64,000 nucleotides of DNA from Cellulosimicrobium cellulans (GTDB taxonomy: Bacteria; Actinomycetota; Actinomycetes; Actinomycetales; Cellulomonadaceae): positions 310,001 through 374,000 of the forward strand of contig NZ_JAFGYF010000003.1 in assembly GCF_016921195.1 (NCBI RefSeq), read 5' to 3'. Below, in pieces: positions 37,848-47,571 of this stretch. The notes under the pieces are model-generated. The model saw only the letters and a list, made by a program, of their open reading frames with translations. It was not told the origin of the DNA and did no database searches. Positions within the stretch are counted from its first letter, which is position 1, and each line of letters starts with the position of its first letter. The position numbers and the translations under genes were made by a program.

Positions 37848-38320
37848 AGGTGCACGTGCGCCGGGACGCCCGTGGACGACTCGATGTCCGACTCGGCGTC
37901 GTCGAGCAGCCGGTCCGCGAGCCGCCGCAGCGCCCGGCCGACGGCGATCTCGTCGCCGATGAGCGGGACGTCCAGGTCGTGCGGGTCGCGGCGCGCACGC
38001 CCGACCGTCCGCAGGTGCTCCGGTGTCTCCGCCACGAGCACTGCCTCCGCCGTCGTGCGGCCCTCCGACTCGACGACGCTGACCTGCACGCGCCAGACCT
38101 TCGTCGTGTCGGTCCCGCCGCCGTTCTCCGCCCCGGGCACGTGCTCGACGTAGCTGTCCGACCCGGGGTAGACGAGCGTGCGCTCGCCCGTGTCCGTCCA
38201 TTCCACGAGGTACGGGGGCGACCCGTCCTCGTGCCGCAGCTCGACCACCACCCCGTCGCGCACCGCTCCGCCGACGACCCCCGAGGCGGTCACGATCCTG
38301 TCCCCGACCGATGCCCTCAT
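37844..38320 (-). CDS. DUF1918-DUF1876 fusion protein
   Basis: A 158-residue protein. Residues 1-62 are DUF1918 (VGDRIVTASGVVGGAVRDGV, LVEWTDTGERTLVYPGSDSY), a small SH3-like barrel. Residues about 75-155 match DUF1876 (KVWRVQVSVVESEGRTTAEA, GRARRDPHDLDVPLIGDEIA, RRLADRLLDDAESDIE), the dsRBD-like fold known from M. tuberculosis Rv2632c. The two domains are often separate proteins in actinobacteria. Function unknown; induction by stress is reported for relatives. Operon with acyP. Confidence 0.82.
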   Translation of the reverse strand: MRASVGDRIVTASGVVGGAVRDGVVVELRHEDGSPPYLVEWTDTGERTLVYPGSDSYVEHVPGAENGGGTDTTKVWRVQVSVVESEGRTTAEAVLVAETPEHLRTVGRARRDPHDLDVPLIGDEIAVGRALRRLADRLLDDAESDIESSTGVPAHVHL

Positions 38321-38393
38321 GGCTCCTCCTCGTGCCGCACCGCTCTTCCATCATGCGACCGGCTCGGGCCCGTTGCACCCCCGGGGATCCGGG

Positions 38394-40397
38394 TCAGCCG
38401 GCGAGCTGGGCCCGCAGCCCGTCGGGGTCGTGCGCGGGGAGCCGGCACACGAAGTCGGCGCACAGGTAGGCGCCCGGGCCGCGGCCGGCGAGCAGGTCGA
38501 CGCCGTCGACCGCGAGCGCCGCGGCGTCACCGGGCGTCACGGCGAGCAGCAGGCCGTCCGGGTGGTACCAGTCGCGCGCGACCTCGCGGAACGCCTCCCG
38601 AAGGTCCGGGTCGGCGACGAGCACGAGCTGGTGCGGCGGCTCGGCGAGCCCGACGGCGACGCGCAGCACCCCGGCCGCGCCGAGCGGGTGCTCGCTCGCG
38701 GTCGGGGACGACGCGACCTGCGCGCGGGCGGCGTCGCGGTAGCGCGCCTCGCCCGTCGCGAGGTGCGCGAGCAGCGCGGCACGCGCGGCGGCCGTCGTGC
38801 CCGACGGGACGGCCCCCTCCGACGCGTCCGCGGCGGCACCGGCCGCGAGCCCGAGGTCGGTGAGCACCGGGTCGGTGCCCTGCGGGGGCCGCAGCTCGCC
38901 GTCCGCGCCGACGGTCGCGTCGACGAGGCGCAGCCCTTCGCGCACGTACCGGGCCTCTCCCGTCAGGCCGCCGAGCACGAGGAGCGCGGTCGCGAAGGCG
39001 CCGTGGTCCTCGAGCGTCGCGACGGCGTCCGAGGCGATCCCGCCCTCCGACGCGCGCACGAGCGTCCCGTCGGCCCGGACGTGCGTGGTCAGCAGCCGGT
39101 CGGCGGCGGCGCGCGCGGCGTCGGTGAGGTCGGGGAGGCCGAGGTGGTGCCCGGCTCGGGCGAGCGCCTCGATCGCGAGGCCGTTCCAGCCGGTGAGGAC
39201 CTTGGTGTCGAGCCGGGGCGGCTCGTGGTGCGCGCGCTCGGCGGGCGGGAGCAGGTAGTAGCCGCCCTCGACGCGCTCGCCGTCGACGACGGACTCCGAG
39301 TCCTGCGCGCTCGCGAACGCGCCGTCGGCGAGGCGCAGCACGCGCAGGAGGAAGCGCCCGACGTCGGCCGCGACCCGCGCCGCGCCCTCGCCCGGGTCCG
39401 GGCTCCCGGGGGCGGGCGCGGGCGTGCGGAGCGGGCCGTCCACCGGCGTGGTGCGCCGCAGCACGGCGAGCGTCGTCGTGGCCGAGAGGAGCTGGGCGTT
39501 GTCGTAGAGCATCCGCTCGTAGTGCGGCTCCGACCAGTCGGGCCGGGTCGCGTACCGGAAGAACCCGCCGTCGACGTCGCGCAGCGGGCTCGCCGCCATC
39601 GCGTCGACCGTGCGCCCGGCCAGAACGAGCGCCCGCCGCGCGACCTCGGGGTCCACGACCGACGACGCGGCCACGTCGAGCAGGAGCTCGAGCGTCGGGA
39701 CGACGGGGAACTTCGGCGCCCCGCCGAACCCGCCGTGCACGCGGTCCTCCGCCGCCTCGAGCCGGTCGACGACGGTCCGCGCGTGGTCGGCGAGCCGGCC
39801 GACCGGCCCGTCGTCGGTCGCGCCCGGAGCGCCAGGCTCCCCCGGCACGGCGACCGACGTCGCCGCGGCCCGCGGGACCCCCGTCCGCCGCCCCGCCGCC
39901 GCGTCCCGGAGCGCCGCGCGGATCGTCTCGCCGGTGTCGACGACCTGCTCGCGCCGCTGCTCCCAGGCCTGCGCGACGGCGTCGAGCACGTCCCGGAACG
40001 CGGGCCGCCCCGCCACGGGGACGGGCGGCCAGTAGGTGCCGGCGTAGAACGGGGCGCCGTCCGGCGTCGTGAACACCGTGAGGGGCCAGCCCAGGTCGGG
40101 CGTGAACGCGCTGGCCGCGGCGAGCAGGCTCGCGTCGACGTCGGGGTGCTCCTCGCGGTCGACCTTCACCGCGACGAAGCCGCGCGCGAGCAGCGCGCCG
40201 ATCGCCGGGTCGGCGAAGCTCTCGCGCGCCATGACGTGGCACCAGTGGCAGGTCGCGTAGCCGACCGACACCATGACCGGCACGTCGCGGCGCCGCGCCT
40301 CGGCGAACGCTCCGGCGCCCCACGGGTACCAGTCGACGGGGTTGTCGGCGTGCTGACGCAGGTACGGGCTCACGGCGTCGGCGAGGCGGTTCACCAT
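38394..40397 (-). CDS. YyaL-type thioredoxin-domain / AGE-like barrel protein
   Basis: A 667-residue protein of the DUF255 (SSP411/YyaL) family. The N-terminal thioredoxin-like domain begins [40 protein letters not shown], then [20 protein letters not shown] with CHWC, and [17 protein letters not shown]. The C-terminal part is an (alpha/alpha)6 barrel with [41 protein letters not shown] and [18 protein letters not shown]. Its biochemical role is unsettled. ATG 40397; divergent from the kinase gene. Confidence 0.88.
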   Translation of the reverse strand: MVNRLADAVSPYLRQHADNPVDWYPWGAGAFAEARRRDVPVMVSVGYATCHWCHVMARESFADPAIGALLARGFVAVKVDREEHPDVDASLLAAASAFTPDLGWPLTVFTTPDGAPFYAGTYWPPVPVAGRPAFRDVLDAVAQAWEQRREQVVDTGETIRAALRDAAAGRRTGVPRAAATSVAVPGEPGAPGATDDGPVGRLADHARTVVDRLEAAEDRVHGGFGGAPKFPVVPTLELLLDVAASSVVDPEVARRALVLAGRTVDAMAASPLRDVDGGFFRYATRPDWSEPHYERMLYDNAQLLSATTTLAVLRRTTPVDGPLRTPAPAPGSPDPGEGAARVAADVGRFLLRVLRLADGAFASAQDSESVVDGERVEGGYYLLPPAERAHHEPPRLDTKVLTGWNGLAIEALARAGHHLGLPDLTDAARAAADRLLTTHVRADGTLVRASEGGIASDAVATLEDHGAFATALLVLGGLTGEARYVREGLRLVDATVGADGELRPPQGTDPVLTDLGLAAGAAADASEGAVPSGTTAAARAALLAHLATGEARYRDAARAQVASSPTASEHPLGAAGVLRVAVGLAEPPHQLVLVADPDLREAFREVARDWYHPDGLLLAVTPGDAAALAVDGVDLLAGRGPGAYLCADFVCRLPAHDPDGLRAQLAG

Positions 40398-40496
40398 GCC
40401 GTCCAGCCTGCCAGGTCGGCGCGGCGCTCGCGGGGCGGGAGACCGGTCGGAGTTGTCTGCTACGTCCAGGAGCGGCGCGCTTGTAACGTTGCGCCC

Positions 40497-42764
40497 ATGC
40501 CCGGCCCCGAGCAGTCCGCCCTCGCGGTGGCGACCGACGACGACACCGGCCCGACCACCCAGGCTCCCGCCGCCCACGCCGGGCCGAGGCCCGCCGCGCC
40601 CGACGTCTCCGTCCGACCCGCTGCCGCTCGCGACGTCGAGCCGAGGCCCGCGCCGCTGCCGCGCCGGCCCGTCCGCCAGGTGCCGGCGAGCGGCGACCGG
40701 AAGGGCCCGTTCACGCTCGCCGAGGTGCTCGGGCACGGCGGTTTCGCGCACGTCTACCGCGCCACGGACGCGGGCGGCGCGGCGGTCGCCGTGAAGGTCC
40801 TCACGGGCCTCCAGGAGGGCTCGCGCGACCGCTTCGTCCAGGAGGCGCGACTGCTGGAGGCGGTGGGCGGGCGCGGCTTCCCCGCGTTCGTGCGCTCCGG
40901 CCTGGACGACGAGCAGCCGTGGTTCGCCATGGAGCTCGTACCGGGCACCACGCTGCGCGACCACGTCCGCGCGGCCGGCCCGCTGGACGGCCCCCGGGCG
41001 CTGCGGCTCGCCGCGCAGGTCGCGGAGGCGCTGCTCGTGCTGCAGGAGCAGCACTGCGTGCACCGCGACCTGAAGCCCGCCAACATCATGGTCGACGGCG
41101 ACCGCGCGGTCCTCATCGACCTGGGCATCGCCAAGATGTTCGACACCGCGACGTCCACCCAGCCCGTCGGGACGCTCGCGTACATGGCGCCGGAGCTGTT
41201 CGGCCGCCGCGTCCACCCCCGCTCGGACGTGTACGCGCTCGGCCTGCTCCTGGTCTTCGCCACCACGGGCGTCGTGCCGGCGGACCTCAACTTCCTCGGC
41301 CGCGACCTCGAGGCCGACGACCTCGTCCGGGAGGTCCCCGACGACCTCGTCGGGGTGCCCGCCGGGATGGAGCTCGCCCCGGCCCCCGCCGAGCTGCCCG
41401 AGATCGACCCCCACCTGCAGGACCTGATCCTGTCGATGACCCGCTACCAGCCGAACCACCGCCCCGCGCTCGAGAGCGTCGCCGCGGTGCTGCGCGCCCG
41501 GCTCGCCGGGGAGGCCGCCGACGACACCCTGCTCCTCACCGCACGGATCGTGGCCGACGGCGCCACCGCGGCGGAGCGCGCGCTGGGCCCCGCCGGCGGG
41601 TTGGCCGCCGCGACCGGCGCACCCGTCCGCGCCGAGCGGGCGGCGGAGGTCGCGTCGCTCGGCACGGTGTCCGACGCGGCCCGCGCCCGGGAGCCGTGGC
41701 ACGCCCTCGTCTACGACGCGACGCTGATGAGCGTGCTGGCCGAGGTGCACGGCGACGGGTTCGACGGCGCGGCCGCCGAGGTCATCGCGGACCACGTCGC
41801 GAGCATCGGCGCCCACGTGGCCGACGGCCGGACCCCCGCCGAGCTCAAGGACTGGCTCTGGCAGGCGATGCGGTGGCAGCCCGCGGCACCGCCCGCGGGG
41901 CACGCCGACACCCTGCGCGGGTGGCGCGAGTACCGCCGCCCGACGCACCCGGTGCTCCCGGTGCGGCGCCCCGGCGCCGAGCCCGTGGCCCGGGTCGCGC
42001 GGTCGCGGACGGACGGCCCCGTCCCCGTCCCGGCGTCCGGCGCCCCGGACGCCCGCGCCTGGCCGGTGCCGGTGCAGCGCGTCTCCACGCTCGGCCGCGG
42101 CCCGTCGGCGCGGTCCCGGGCGGAGCCGGTCCCACCTGCGGTCGCGCGGACCCGCGTGCTGGACTCCCCCGACCTCGTCGCCACGCAGGCCGGCCGGCCG
42201 GTCCCGCCGTCGGTCCCGCCGCGCCGGAGCCCGGTCCAGCACCTCGGCCCGACGCCGCCGTCGCCCCCTGTGCGTCCGGGGTCCGCCCGGCCACGGATCA
42301 CCGGTGCGGCGGTCACGAGCACCCCGGCCCCGCACGCCGCCAGCGCGTCCGCGGCCACGCCGGCGCCGCACCAGGCGGCGGCCACGGCGTCCGCCACACG
42401 GTCCGCACGGCCCTCCCGACCGGCCGCGTCGTCGACCTGGGGCCGTTCCCGGGTCGGAGCCGCGCTCCTGCGAGCGCTCCCGCGCGTGCTCGCGCTCCTG
42501 GCGGTGCTGCGGACGCTGTGGCTCGTGCCCGACGGCGCGGCCCGGCACAGCGAGCCGTTCGTCCCCCTGCCGCCGCAGCTCCTGGAGAGCCTGCGCGTCT
42601 CGGTCGACCTGGCACCGCTCGCCGACGGCCCCGTGCTCGCCCTGGCGGCGCTCGCGGTGGCCGTGGTGCTGCGCGTCGCCGGGCAGCGCACGCGGACGTG
42701 GCCGTACGTCCTCGTCACGTGCGCGTCGGTCGCGGCCACCGTCGTGCTCGTGCTCCGAGGCTGA
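40497..42764 (+). CDS. membrane-anchored Ser/Thr protein kinase (Pkn type)
   Basis: A 755-residue kinase. The first 68 residues are Ala/Pro-rich. Kinase domain about 70-330: glycine loop [11 protein letters not shown], catalytic lysine K100 (VAVKV), [13 protein letters not shown] in place of DFG ([10 protein letters not shown]), and [12 protein letters not shown]. The HRD and metal Asp are kept, so it should be active. A long helical and then Pro/Ala-rich segment (about 330-660) leads to two C-terminal hydrophobic helices ([20 protein letters not shown] and [33 protein letters not shown]). No PASTA domains. Leaderless start likely: TAACGT (40484-40489) lies 7 nt before ATG 40497. Confidence 0.88.
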   Translation: MPGPEQSALAVATDDDTGPTTQAPAAHAGPRPAAPDVSVRPAAARDVEPRPAPLPRRPVRQVPASGDRKGPFTLAEVLGHGGFAHVYRATDAGGAAVAVKVLTGLQEGSRDRFVQEARLLEAVGGRGFPAFVRSGLDDEQPWFAMELVPGTTLRDHVRAAGPLDGPRALRLAAQVAEALLVLQEQHCVHRDLKPANIMVDGDRAVLIDLGIAKMFDTATSTQPVGTLAYMAPELFGRRVHPRSDVYALGLLLVFATTGVVPADLNFLGRDLEADDLVREVPDDLVGVPAGMELAPAPAELPEIDPHLQDLILSMTRYQPNHRPALESVAAVLRARLAGEAADDTLLLTARIVADGATAAERALGPAGGLAAATGAPVRAERAAEVASLGTVSDAARAREPWHALVYDATLMSVLAEVHGDGFDGAAAEVIADHVASIGAHVADGRTPAELKDWLWQAMRWQPAAPPAGHADTLRGWREYRRPTHPVLPVRRPGAEPVARVARSRTDGPVPVPASGAPDARAWPVPVQRVSTLGRGPSARSRAEPVPPAVARTRVLDSPDLVATQAGRPVPPSVPPRRSPVQHLGPTPPSPPVRPGSARPRITGAAVTSTPAPHAASASAATPAPHQAAATASATRSARPSRPAASSTWGRSRVGAALLRALPRVLALLAVLRTLWLVPDGAARHSEPFVPLPPQLLESLRVSVDLAPLADGPVLALAALAVAVVLRVAGQRTRTWPYVLVTCASVAATVVLVLRG

Positions 42765-42801
42765 CGGGGGTTCGGGCCGGGTGGGGCGGCGCCGCGGCGC
42801 C

Positions 42802-42821
42802 CTCCGACCGCGGTCTCGGAG
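42802..42821. terminator. hairpin after the kinase gene
   Basis: CTCCGA (42802-42807) pairs with TCGGAG (42816-42821), and the loop itself is the palindrome CCGCGG. It lies between the convergent kinase and hemerythrin genes. Confidence 0.45.
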
Positions 42822-42830
42822 CGCGTGGGC

Positions 42831-43316
42831 TCAGAGCGGCCCGAGCACGTCGTCGCGCGGTGCCCTGAGGTCCAGCACGGCGAGTACGCCCCCGAGCGCG
42901 CGCTCCTCGTACCGGAAGTGCGACTCCATGATCGCGCCCACCCCGTCGAGGTGACGCACGACGGCGTCCCGCGACGCGAGGGGGTCCGTCGCCTGGTCGA
43001 GCGCGCGCTCGAGGTCCGCGACGAGGTACGCGATCATGCCGTGGTCCTGGCGCAGACGTCGCAGGACGTCGGCGAGGTCCGGATGCCGCTGCTCGAGCTC
43101 CGGGAAGAGCACCGCGTCCTCGGCGGTGTGGTGCCGCGTCAGCGCGGTGCAGAACCCCCGGCAGTAGACCAGCAGGTCGGCGACCGGACCGGCCGGGCTC
43201 GCGTCGTCGTCGTGCGCCGTGTCCCGTACCAGCTCCAGCGCGCGTCGCAGCCGTCCGTGCACGGCCCGCATCTCGTCGTACCAGGCCACGAGCCTGGCCT
43301 TCTCGCCCTCACTCAC
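42831..43316 (-). CDS. hemerythrin HHE-domain protein
   Basis: A 161-residue four-helix protein with metal-ligand pattern MRAVHGRLRRALELV, TALTRHHTAEDAVLFPELEQ, RRLRQDHGMIAYLV and ESHFRYEERAL, fitting the HHE cation-binding domain (His and Glu ligands for a di-iron site). It may sense or store oxygen or handle NO or iron. The ATG at 43316 stands alone, opposite the kinase. Confidence 0.85.
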   Translation of the reverse strand: MSEGEKARLVAWYDEMRAVHGRLRRALELVRDTAHDDDASPAGPVADLLVYCRGFCTALTRHHTAEDAVLFPELEQRHPDLADVLRRLRQDHGMIAYLVADLERALDQATDPLASRDAVVRHLDGVGAIMESHFRYEERALGGVLAVLDLRAPRDDVLGPL

Positions 43317-43447
43317 CGGTGAGGAACGAGGAAAGGGCCCGTGCCGTCACGGCTCCCCCTTCCGGGTTCGGCGCCTCCATGCCTGACGCGGTCCGCCACC
43401 GGCACGCGACGCTGGGCGCGACCCTACCAACCCGGTGCGGCCGGCGG

Positions 43448-44251
43448 TCAGGCGTGCAGCCGGCGGAGGAACGCGCGCGTGCGCTCGCGCTGGGGATCGC
43501 CCAGCACCTGCTCGGGCGTGCCGCGCTCGTGGACGCGGCCCTCGTGGAGGAAGCAGACCTCGTCGGCGACGCGGCGCGCGAAGCCCATCTCATGCGTCGC
43601 GACGAGCATCGTGCGCCCCTCGGCGCGCAGCTCGGCGAGCAGGTCGAGCACCTCGCCGACGAGCTCGGGGTCGAGCGCCGAGGTCACCTCGTCGAGCAGG
43701 AGCAGCTCGGGCCCGTTGACGAGGGCGCGCGCGATCGCGGCGCGCTGCTGCTCGCCGCCCGAGAGCTGGTCGGGGTACGCGGTCACCCTGTGCCCCAGCC
43801 CGACCCGGCCGAGCATCTCGACGGCCGCCGCCTCCGCCTCCGCGCGCGCCCGCCGGTGCACGAGGCGTGGCGCGAGCGTCACGTTGTCGAGCACGGTGAG
43901 GTGCGGGAAGAGGTTGTACGCCTGGAAGACCATGCCCATGCGGGCGCGGACCCGGTTGGCATCGAGCCGCGGGTCCGCGACGTCCTCGCCGTCGAGCAGG
44001 ATCTGCCCGTCGTCGACCTCCTCGAGGAGGTTGACCACGCGCAGGAGCGTGGACTTGCCCGAGCCGGACGACCCGACGAGCACGACGCACCGGTGCGCGT
44101 CGACGTCGAGGTCGATGCCGTCGAGCACGACCCGCCGCCCGCCCGGGACGCCGGGTGCGGGGAAGGTCTTGCGGACGCCGCGCAGCGCGAGCAGGTGGTC
44201 TGTGCCCCCGTCCTGCGGGGTCGCGTCGGAGGGCAGGACGAGCCCGCTCAT
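43448..44251 (-). CDS. polar amino-acid ABC transporter ATPase
   Basis: A 267-residue ATPase of the GlnQ/HisP class: Walker A VVLVGSSGSGKSTLLRVVNL, ARMGMVFQAYNLFPHLTVLD (Q-loop), signature LSGGEQQRAAIARAL, Walker B ELLLLDEVTSALDPELVGEV and switch ATHEMGFARRVADEV. The MGFAR after the H-loop is usual for amino-acid importers. ATG 44251 overlaps the permease stop (ATGA). Last gene of the binding protein - permease - ATPase operon. Confidence 0.93.
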   Translation of the reverse strand: MSGLVLPSDATPQDGGTDHLLALRGVRKTFPAPGVPGGRRVVLDGIDLDVDAHRCVVLVGSSGSGKSTLLRVVNLLEEVDDGQILLDGEDVADPRLDANRVRARMGMVFQAYNLFPHLTVLDNVTLAPRLVHRRARAEAEAAAVEMLGRVGLGHRVTAYPDQLSGGEQQRAAIARALVNGPELLLLDEVTSALDPELVGEVLDLLAELRAEGRTMLVATHEMGFARRVADEVCFLHEGRVHERGTPEQVLGDPQRERTRAFLRRLHA

Positions 44252-45177
44252 CGGATGTCCCCCGCCCCGCTCACGGTCGCGAGCGACCGGCCCCAGCCTC
44301 GGCGTGCCTGATACGCGTCGACCGCGCGCGTCAGCGGGAACGACACGAGGAAGAACAGGATCCCCGCGACGACGTAGGGCGTGAAGTTGTAGCTGCCCGT
44401 CGTCGCGATCTGCGCGGCACGGATCGCGTCGACCGCGCCGAGCACGGAGATGAGGCCCGAGTCCTTCTGGAGCGAGACGAGGTTGTTCGCGAGCGGGGCG
44501 GTGACGTTGCGCACCGCCTGCGGCAGCACGACGCGGCGCGTCGTCTGGGCGCGCGTGAGCCCGAGCGAGCGCGCCGCCGCGACCTGTGACGGGTGCACCG
44601 ACTCGATGCCCGCACGGAACACCTCGGCCAGGTACGCGGTGTAGGTGAGGACGATCGCGAGCGCCCCGAGGAAGGCGCCCGACGTCGGCAGCCACTCGAG
44701 GCGCAGCGCGGGGAGCCCGAAGCCGACGAGAAGCAGGACGAGCAGGAGCGGCACCCCGCGGAAGAGGTCGACGTACGCGGTCGCGAACGCGCGCAGCGGG
44801 AAGAGCGCCGGGATGCGGCTCGTGCGCGCGATCGCCAGCCCGAGCCCGAGCAGCGTCCCGACGACGCCCGCCACGACCCAGACGCGCAGGTTGAGCCACA
44901 GCCCCTCGAGGATCGCGGGGAGCGACTCCCAGGCCATCGCGGGGTCGAAGAAGGCGGTCCGCGCTCGCTCCCAGCCGGGTGCGTTGACGACCACGAGCAC
45001 GACCGCCGCGACGACGAGCACGGTGCTCACGAGCGCGACGAGGAGCGAGCGGCGGCGCTGCGCGCGCCGGAAGGCGGCGCGGTCGAGCGCGAGCGGCGAC
45101 GGCGACCACGCGGTGGTCGGGACGCCGGCAGGCGCCTCGCTGCGCCCAGGCGGGCGCGCGTCGTCGGGCACGGTCAC
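44248..45177 (-). CDS. polar amino-acid ABC transporter permease
   Basis: A 309-residue HisMQ-type permease. After a 40-residue polar N-terminus come a first helix (SLLVALVSTVLVVAAVVLVV) and the core TMD (ILEGLWLNLRVWVVAGVVGT, YVDLFRGVPLLLVLLLVGFG, YTAYLAEVFRAGIESVHPSQ, AARSLGLTRAQTTRRVVLPQ). The EAA loop is the last of these. A single permease gene implies a homodimer. GTG 45177 is 7 bp after the binding-protein stop. Confidence 0.92.
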   Translation of the reverse strand: MTVPDDARPPGRSEAPAGVPTTAWSPSPLALDRAAFRRAQRRRSLLVALVSTVLVVAAVVLVVVNAPGWERARTAFFDPAMAWESLPAILEGLWLNLRVWVVAGVVGTLLGLGLAIARTSRIPALFPLRAFATAYVDLFRGVPLLLVLLLVGFGLPALRLEWLPTSGAFLGALAIVLTYTAYLAEVFRAGIESVHPSQVAAARSLGLTRAQTTRRVVLPQAVRNVTAPLANNLVSLQKDSGLISVLGAVDAIRAAQIATTGSYNFTPYVVAGILFFLVSFPLTRAVDAYQARRGWGRSLATVSGAGDIR

Positions 45178-45184
45178 GGCCGGG

Positions 45185-46063
45185 TCACTCGAGGACGGGG
45201 ATGTCGTCCGACTTGAGCCACGTCGTGCGCAGCTCGGCGAGCGTGCCGTCGGCCTCGAGCTCGTCGACGGCCTGGGTCACGCAGTCGGTCAGCGCGGAGT
45301 CCAGGTCGAGCACGAGCCCGTACTGCTCGACGACGCCCTGGTCGGGCAGCGTCCCGATGACGACGGAGTCCGGGAAGTACTCGGTCGACGCGGCGACGCC
45401 CTGGTCGACGTCCATGACCATCGCGTCGATCGTCCCGGACTGCAGCGCCTGCATGCCGTCCCCCGCCGCGTTGTACGGCGAGATGTCCGCGTCCTCGCCC
45501 CAGGCCGCCTCGGCGAGCGTGAGGCTCGTCTGCGCGGCGGTCACGCCGATGCGCGCGCCGTCGAGCTCGGCGAGGGTCGTCGCGCCCGCGTACGGGCCGT
45601 CTTCCATGACGATGACGCCCTGTCGCGTCGTGAGGTACGGGCTGGAGAAGTCGACGGCCTGCTTGCGCTCGTCGGTGATCGACGTCTGGTAGGCCGCGAC
45701 GTCGAACGGCTTCACGGCCGGGCTGATGATCTGCTCGAACGTCACGGTCTCCCAGACGACGTCGTCGGCCGCATAGCCGAGGCGGTCGGCGACCGCGTAG
45801 ATCAGCGCCGACTCGAAGCCCTCGCCCGAGTCGTGCTCACCGATGTACCACGGCGCGTACGCCTCGCCCGCGCCGACGGTCAGCACGCCGTCCGTGAGCG
45901 TCGGGAGCGCGCCGGGCTCGCACTGGGCGGCGTCGGCCGAGGCGCTGCCGCTCGGGCTCGCGGCGTCGTCGCCGTCGCCTCCCGACGAGCAGGCCGTCAG
46001 CGTGAGCGCGGCGACCGCCGTGACGGCGGTGAGGACGGCGGGACGGGGACGCAGACGGCGCAT
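45185..46063 (-). CDS. amino-acid ABC transporter substrate-binding lipoprotein
   Basis: A 292-residue family 3 solute-binding protein. Signal peptide with lipobox ALTLTAC (Cys about residue 25), then a Ser/Gly/Asp linker. Domain marks: GVLTVGAGEAYAPWYIGEHD, FDVAAYQTSITDERKQAVDF, SSPYLTTRQGVIVMEDG and IGVTAAQTSLTLAEAAWG. The C-terminal domain has LEADGTLAELRTTW, usual for polar amino-acid receptors. ATG 46063 follows GGAAGG. First gene of the transporter operon; ligand unknown. Confidence 0.9.
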   Translation of the reverse strand: MRRLRPRPAVLTAVTAVAALTLTACSSGGDGDDAASPSGSASADAAQCEPGALPTLTDGVLTVGAGEAYAPWYIGEHDSGEGFESALIYAVADRLGYAADDVVWETVTFEQIISPAVKPFDVAAYQTSITDERKQAVDFSSPYLTTRQGVIVMEDGPYAGATTLAELDGARIGVTAAQTSLTLAEAAWGEDADISPYNAAGDGMQALQSGTIDAMVMDVDQGVAASTEYFPDSVVIGTLPDQGVVEQYGLVLDLDSALTDCVTQAVDELEADGTLAELRTTWLKSDDIPVLE

Positions 46064-46237
46064 GGTGACCTTCCGGGTGTCGGGCGCCCGCGGGAGTGGT
46101 GGGCGCCGGCCACTGACGATAACGCCGGGCCGTGGGCCGTGGCTTCCCCCGGCCGCGCCCCGCCGGGTGGGGCGCGTCACAGCGCGAGCCCCGATGCTGC
46201 GAGGCGACGCGCCCGGGCGGATGTGCCCGGACACGAC

Positions 46238-46269
46238 GAAGGCCCTCGATCATCAGATCGAGGGCCTTC
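46238..46269 (-). terminator. tRNA-fMet terminator hairpin
   Basis: GAAGGCCCTCGAT (46238-46250) and its exact complement (46257-46269) form a 13-bp stem with a 6-nt loop, 10 nt downstream of the tRNA 3' end on the minus strand, followed by TCGTGTCC. Confidence 0.85.
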
Positions 46270-46279
46270 GCCTTCTGAG

Positions 46280-46353
46280 TAGCGGGGGCAGGATTTGAAC
46301 CTGCGACCTCTGGGTTATGAGCCCAGCGAGCTACCGAGCTGCTCCACCCCGCG
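46280..46353 (-). tRNA. initiator tRNA-Met (CAT)
   Basis: A 74-nt tRNA. Minus-strand sequence begins CGCGGGGTGGAGCAGCTC; anticodon arm CTGGG-CTCATAA-CCCAG gives CAU. T-arm GCAGG-TTCAAAT-CCTGC. Two initiator marks are present: an unpaired 1:72 position (C1, U72) at the acceptor end and three consecutive G:C pairs next to the anticodon loop. CCA is not encoded. Stem-loop terminator 10 nt downstream. Confidence 0.95.
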
Positions 46354-46415
46354 TCGGTGATCACTACTCTACGTGAGGTTCCGGACCAGGCCAAATCGGG
46401 TGGACGAGACGTGGG

Positions 46416-47456
46416 TCACGCCAGGACCTCGACCCCGAACGCGAACTCGCGCACGGCCCCCGGCTCGAGCCGCACGTCCGCGGCGCAGTCGGGGCGGTTG
46501 AACGCGTCGGTCAGGGTCTCGACGGGCTCGATCGCGACGGCGGCCCGCTCACGACGCGCCAGTCCGTCGCCCGTGTACACGTGGACGAGCCCGCGGTCCT
46601 GCCACACCGCGAGCCCCTGCCCCGTCGCGGGGTCGCGCACGACCGTCCGCGCGCGGCCGTCGGCGTCGGTGCGCAGGTCGCCGAACGCGTGGTCGAGCCG
46701 CACGCCGGCGAGCGGCAGCGACCCGACGCCGTCGACCGCACCGAACGCCTCCGCCCCCGGGAGCGGCAGCAGCCCGGCGTCGGTCAGGACGGCGCGCCGC
46801 GCCGGGACGGTGAGCTCGAGCCGGTCGATCGTGGCGTGCTCCGGGACGCGCAGGTACGGGTGCCACCCCAGGGCGACGGGCGCGGCGGTCGCGCCGTCGT
46901 TGCGGGCTCGCAGCGTGACGTCCAGCGAGCCTGCGCCGAGGAGGTACTCGACCTCGAGGGCGAGCGCGAAGGGGTAACCCGCGTGCGCGTCAGGGGCGAC
47001 GGACGCGCGGAGCGTGACCGACACCGGTCGCGCGGGGTCCCCGTCCGCGGGGCGCGCGGGGCCCTCGTCACGGTCGACGACCGTCCAGTCGAGCGTGCGG
47101 GCGAACCCGTGCATGGTGAGGGGCTCCCACGGCAGGACGGGCGGCACCTGGTGCCGGACGCCGTCGAACACGTACTGCCCGCCCGCGAGACGGTTGACGA
47201 ACGGTGCCATGAGCGCGGACCGCGCGGCGTCGTGCGCGGCGACCTCCGCCTCGTCGGCGTACCCGTCGACGAGGTCCTCGACGCGAGACGTCCCGTCCGC
47301 CCCGCGCCACGGTGCGCGCCACGCGAGCACGGCCGCACCGCGCAACGCCACGACGAGCTCGGCCCCGGACGGGTGGCGCAGGCGCGCCGCGGGGACGGCC
47401 GGGGTCGTGCCGCTCGCCGCGCTGAAAGCGTTGCTGCAAACCGTTGCAGAAGTCAC
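46416..47456 (-). CDS. galM: aldose 1-epimerase (mutarotase)
   Basis: A 346-residue GalM-like protein: ARSALMAPFVNRLAGGQYVF (substrate Arg), MHGFARTLDWTVVD with catalytic His region, GWHPYLRVPEH with the second His, RLDHAFGDL and AVAIEPVETLTDAFNRP near the catalytic end. It interconverts alpha and beta sugar anomers. The start is set at GTG 47456, with GAGAGGA upstream. Codons 3-8 contain a 16-bp palindrome that looks like a LacI-type operator. Tandem with the downstream tRNA only by position. Confidence 0.85.
   Translation of the reverse strand: MTSATVCSNAFSAASGTTPAVPAARLRHPSGAELVVALRGAAVLAWRAPWRGADGTSRVEDLVDGYADEAEVAAHDAARSALMAPFVNRLAGGQYVFDGVRHQVPPVLPWEPLTMHGFARTLDWTVVDRDEGPARPADGDPARPVSVTLRASVAPDAHAGYPFALALEVEYLLGAGSLDVTLRARNDGATAAPVALGWHPYLRVPEHATIDRLELTVPARRAVLTDAGLLPLPGAEAFGAVDGVGSLPLAGVRLDHAFGDLRTDADGRARTVVRDPATGQGLAVWQDRGLVHVYTGDGLARRERAAVAIEPVETLTDAFNRPDCAADVRLEPGAVREFAFGVEVLA
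47434..47449. promoter_or_regulatory. CTGCAA-ACCG-TTGCAG palindrome, LacI-type operator
   Basis: A perfect 6-4-6 inverted repeat at the very start of galM. TGCAAnCGnTTGCA-like symmetry is the usual form of LacI/GalR-family operators, here read as TGCAAACCGTTGCA. Its place just inside the 5' coding end would fit road-block repression. No LacI gene is in the window. Confidence 0.55.
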
Positions 47457-47507
47457 GAGGAGCGATCCTCTCGCCCGGCGGACGAAATGACAACTCCGTA
47501 CGACGCC

Positions 47508-47545
47508 GGACGGGCGGGGACACCCGCTGGTGTCCCCGCCCGTCC
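47508..47545 (-). terminator. 17-bp perfect hairpin after the UPF0182 gene
   Basis: GGACGGGCGGGGACACC (47508-47524) and its complement (47529-47545) with a CGCT loop, 26 bp beyond the UPF0182 stop on the minus strand. One of the strongest stems in the window; it separates this gene from galM. Confidence 0.85.
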
Positions 47546-47571
47546 GTGGCGTGCGTCGTCCTGCCGCGGCG

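Noticed and set aside
38178-40496. Upstream extension of the kinase reading frame by about 770 codons
   Set aside because: It is antisense to the YyaL-type gene. The kinase start at 40497 has a -10-like box at the right distance.
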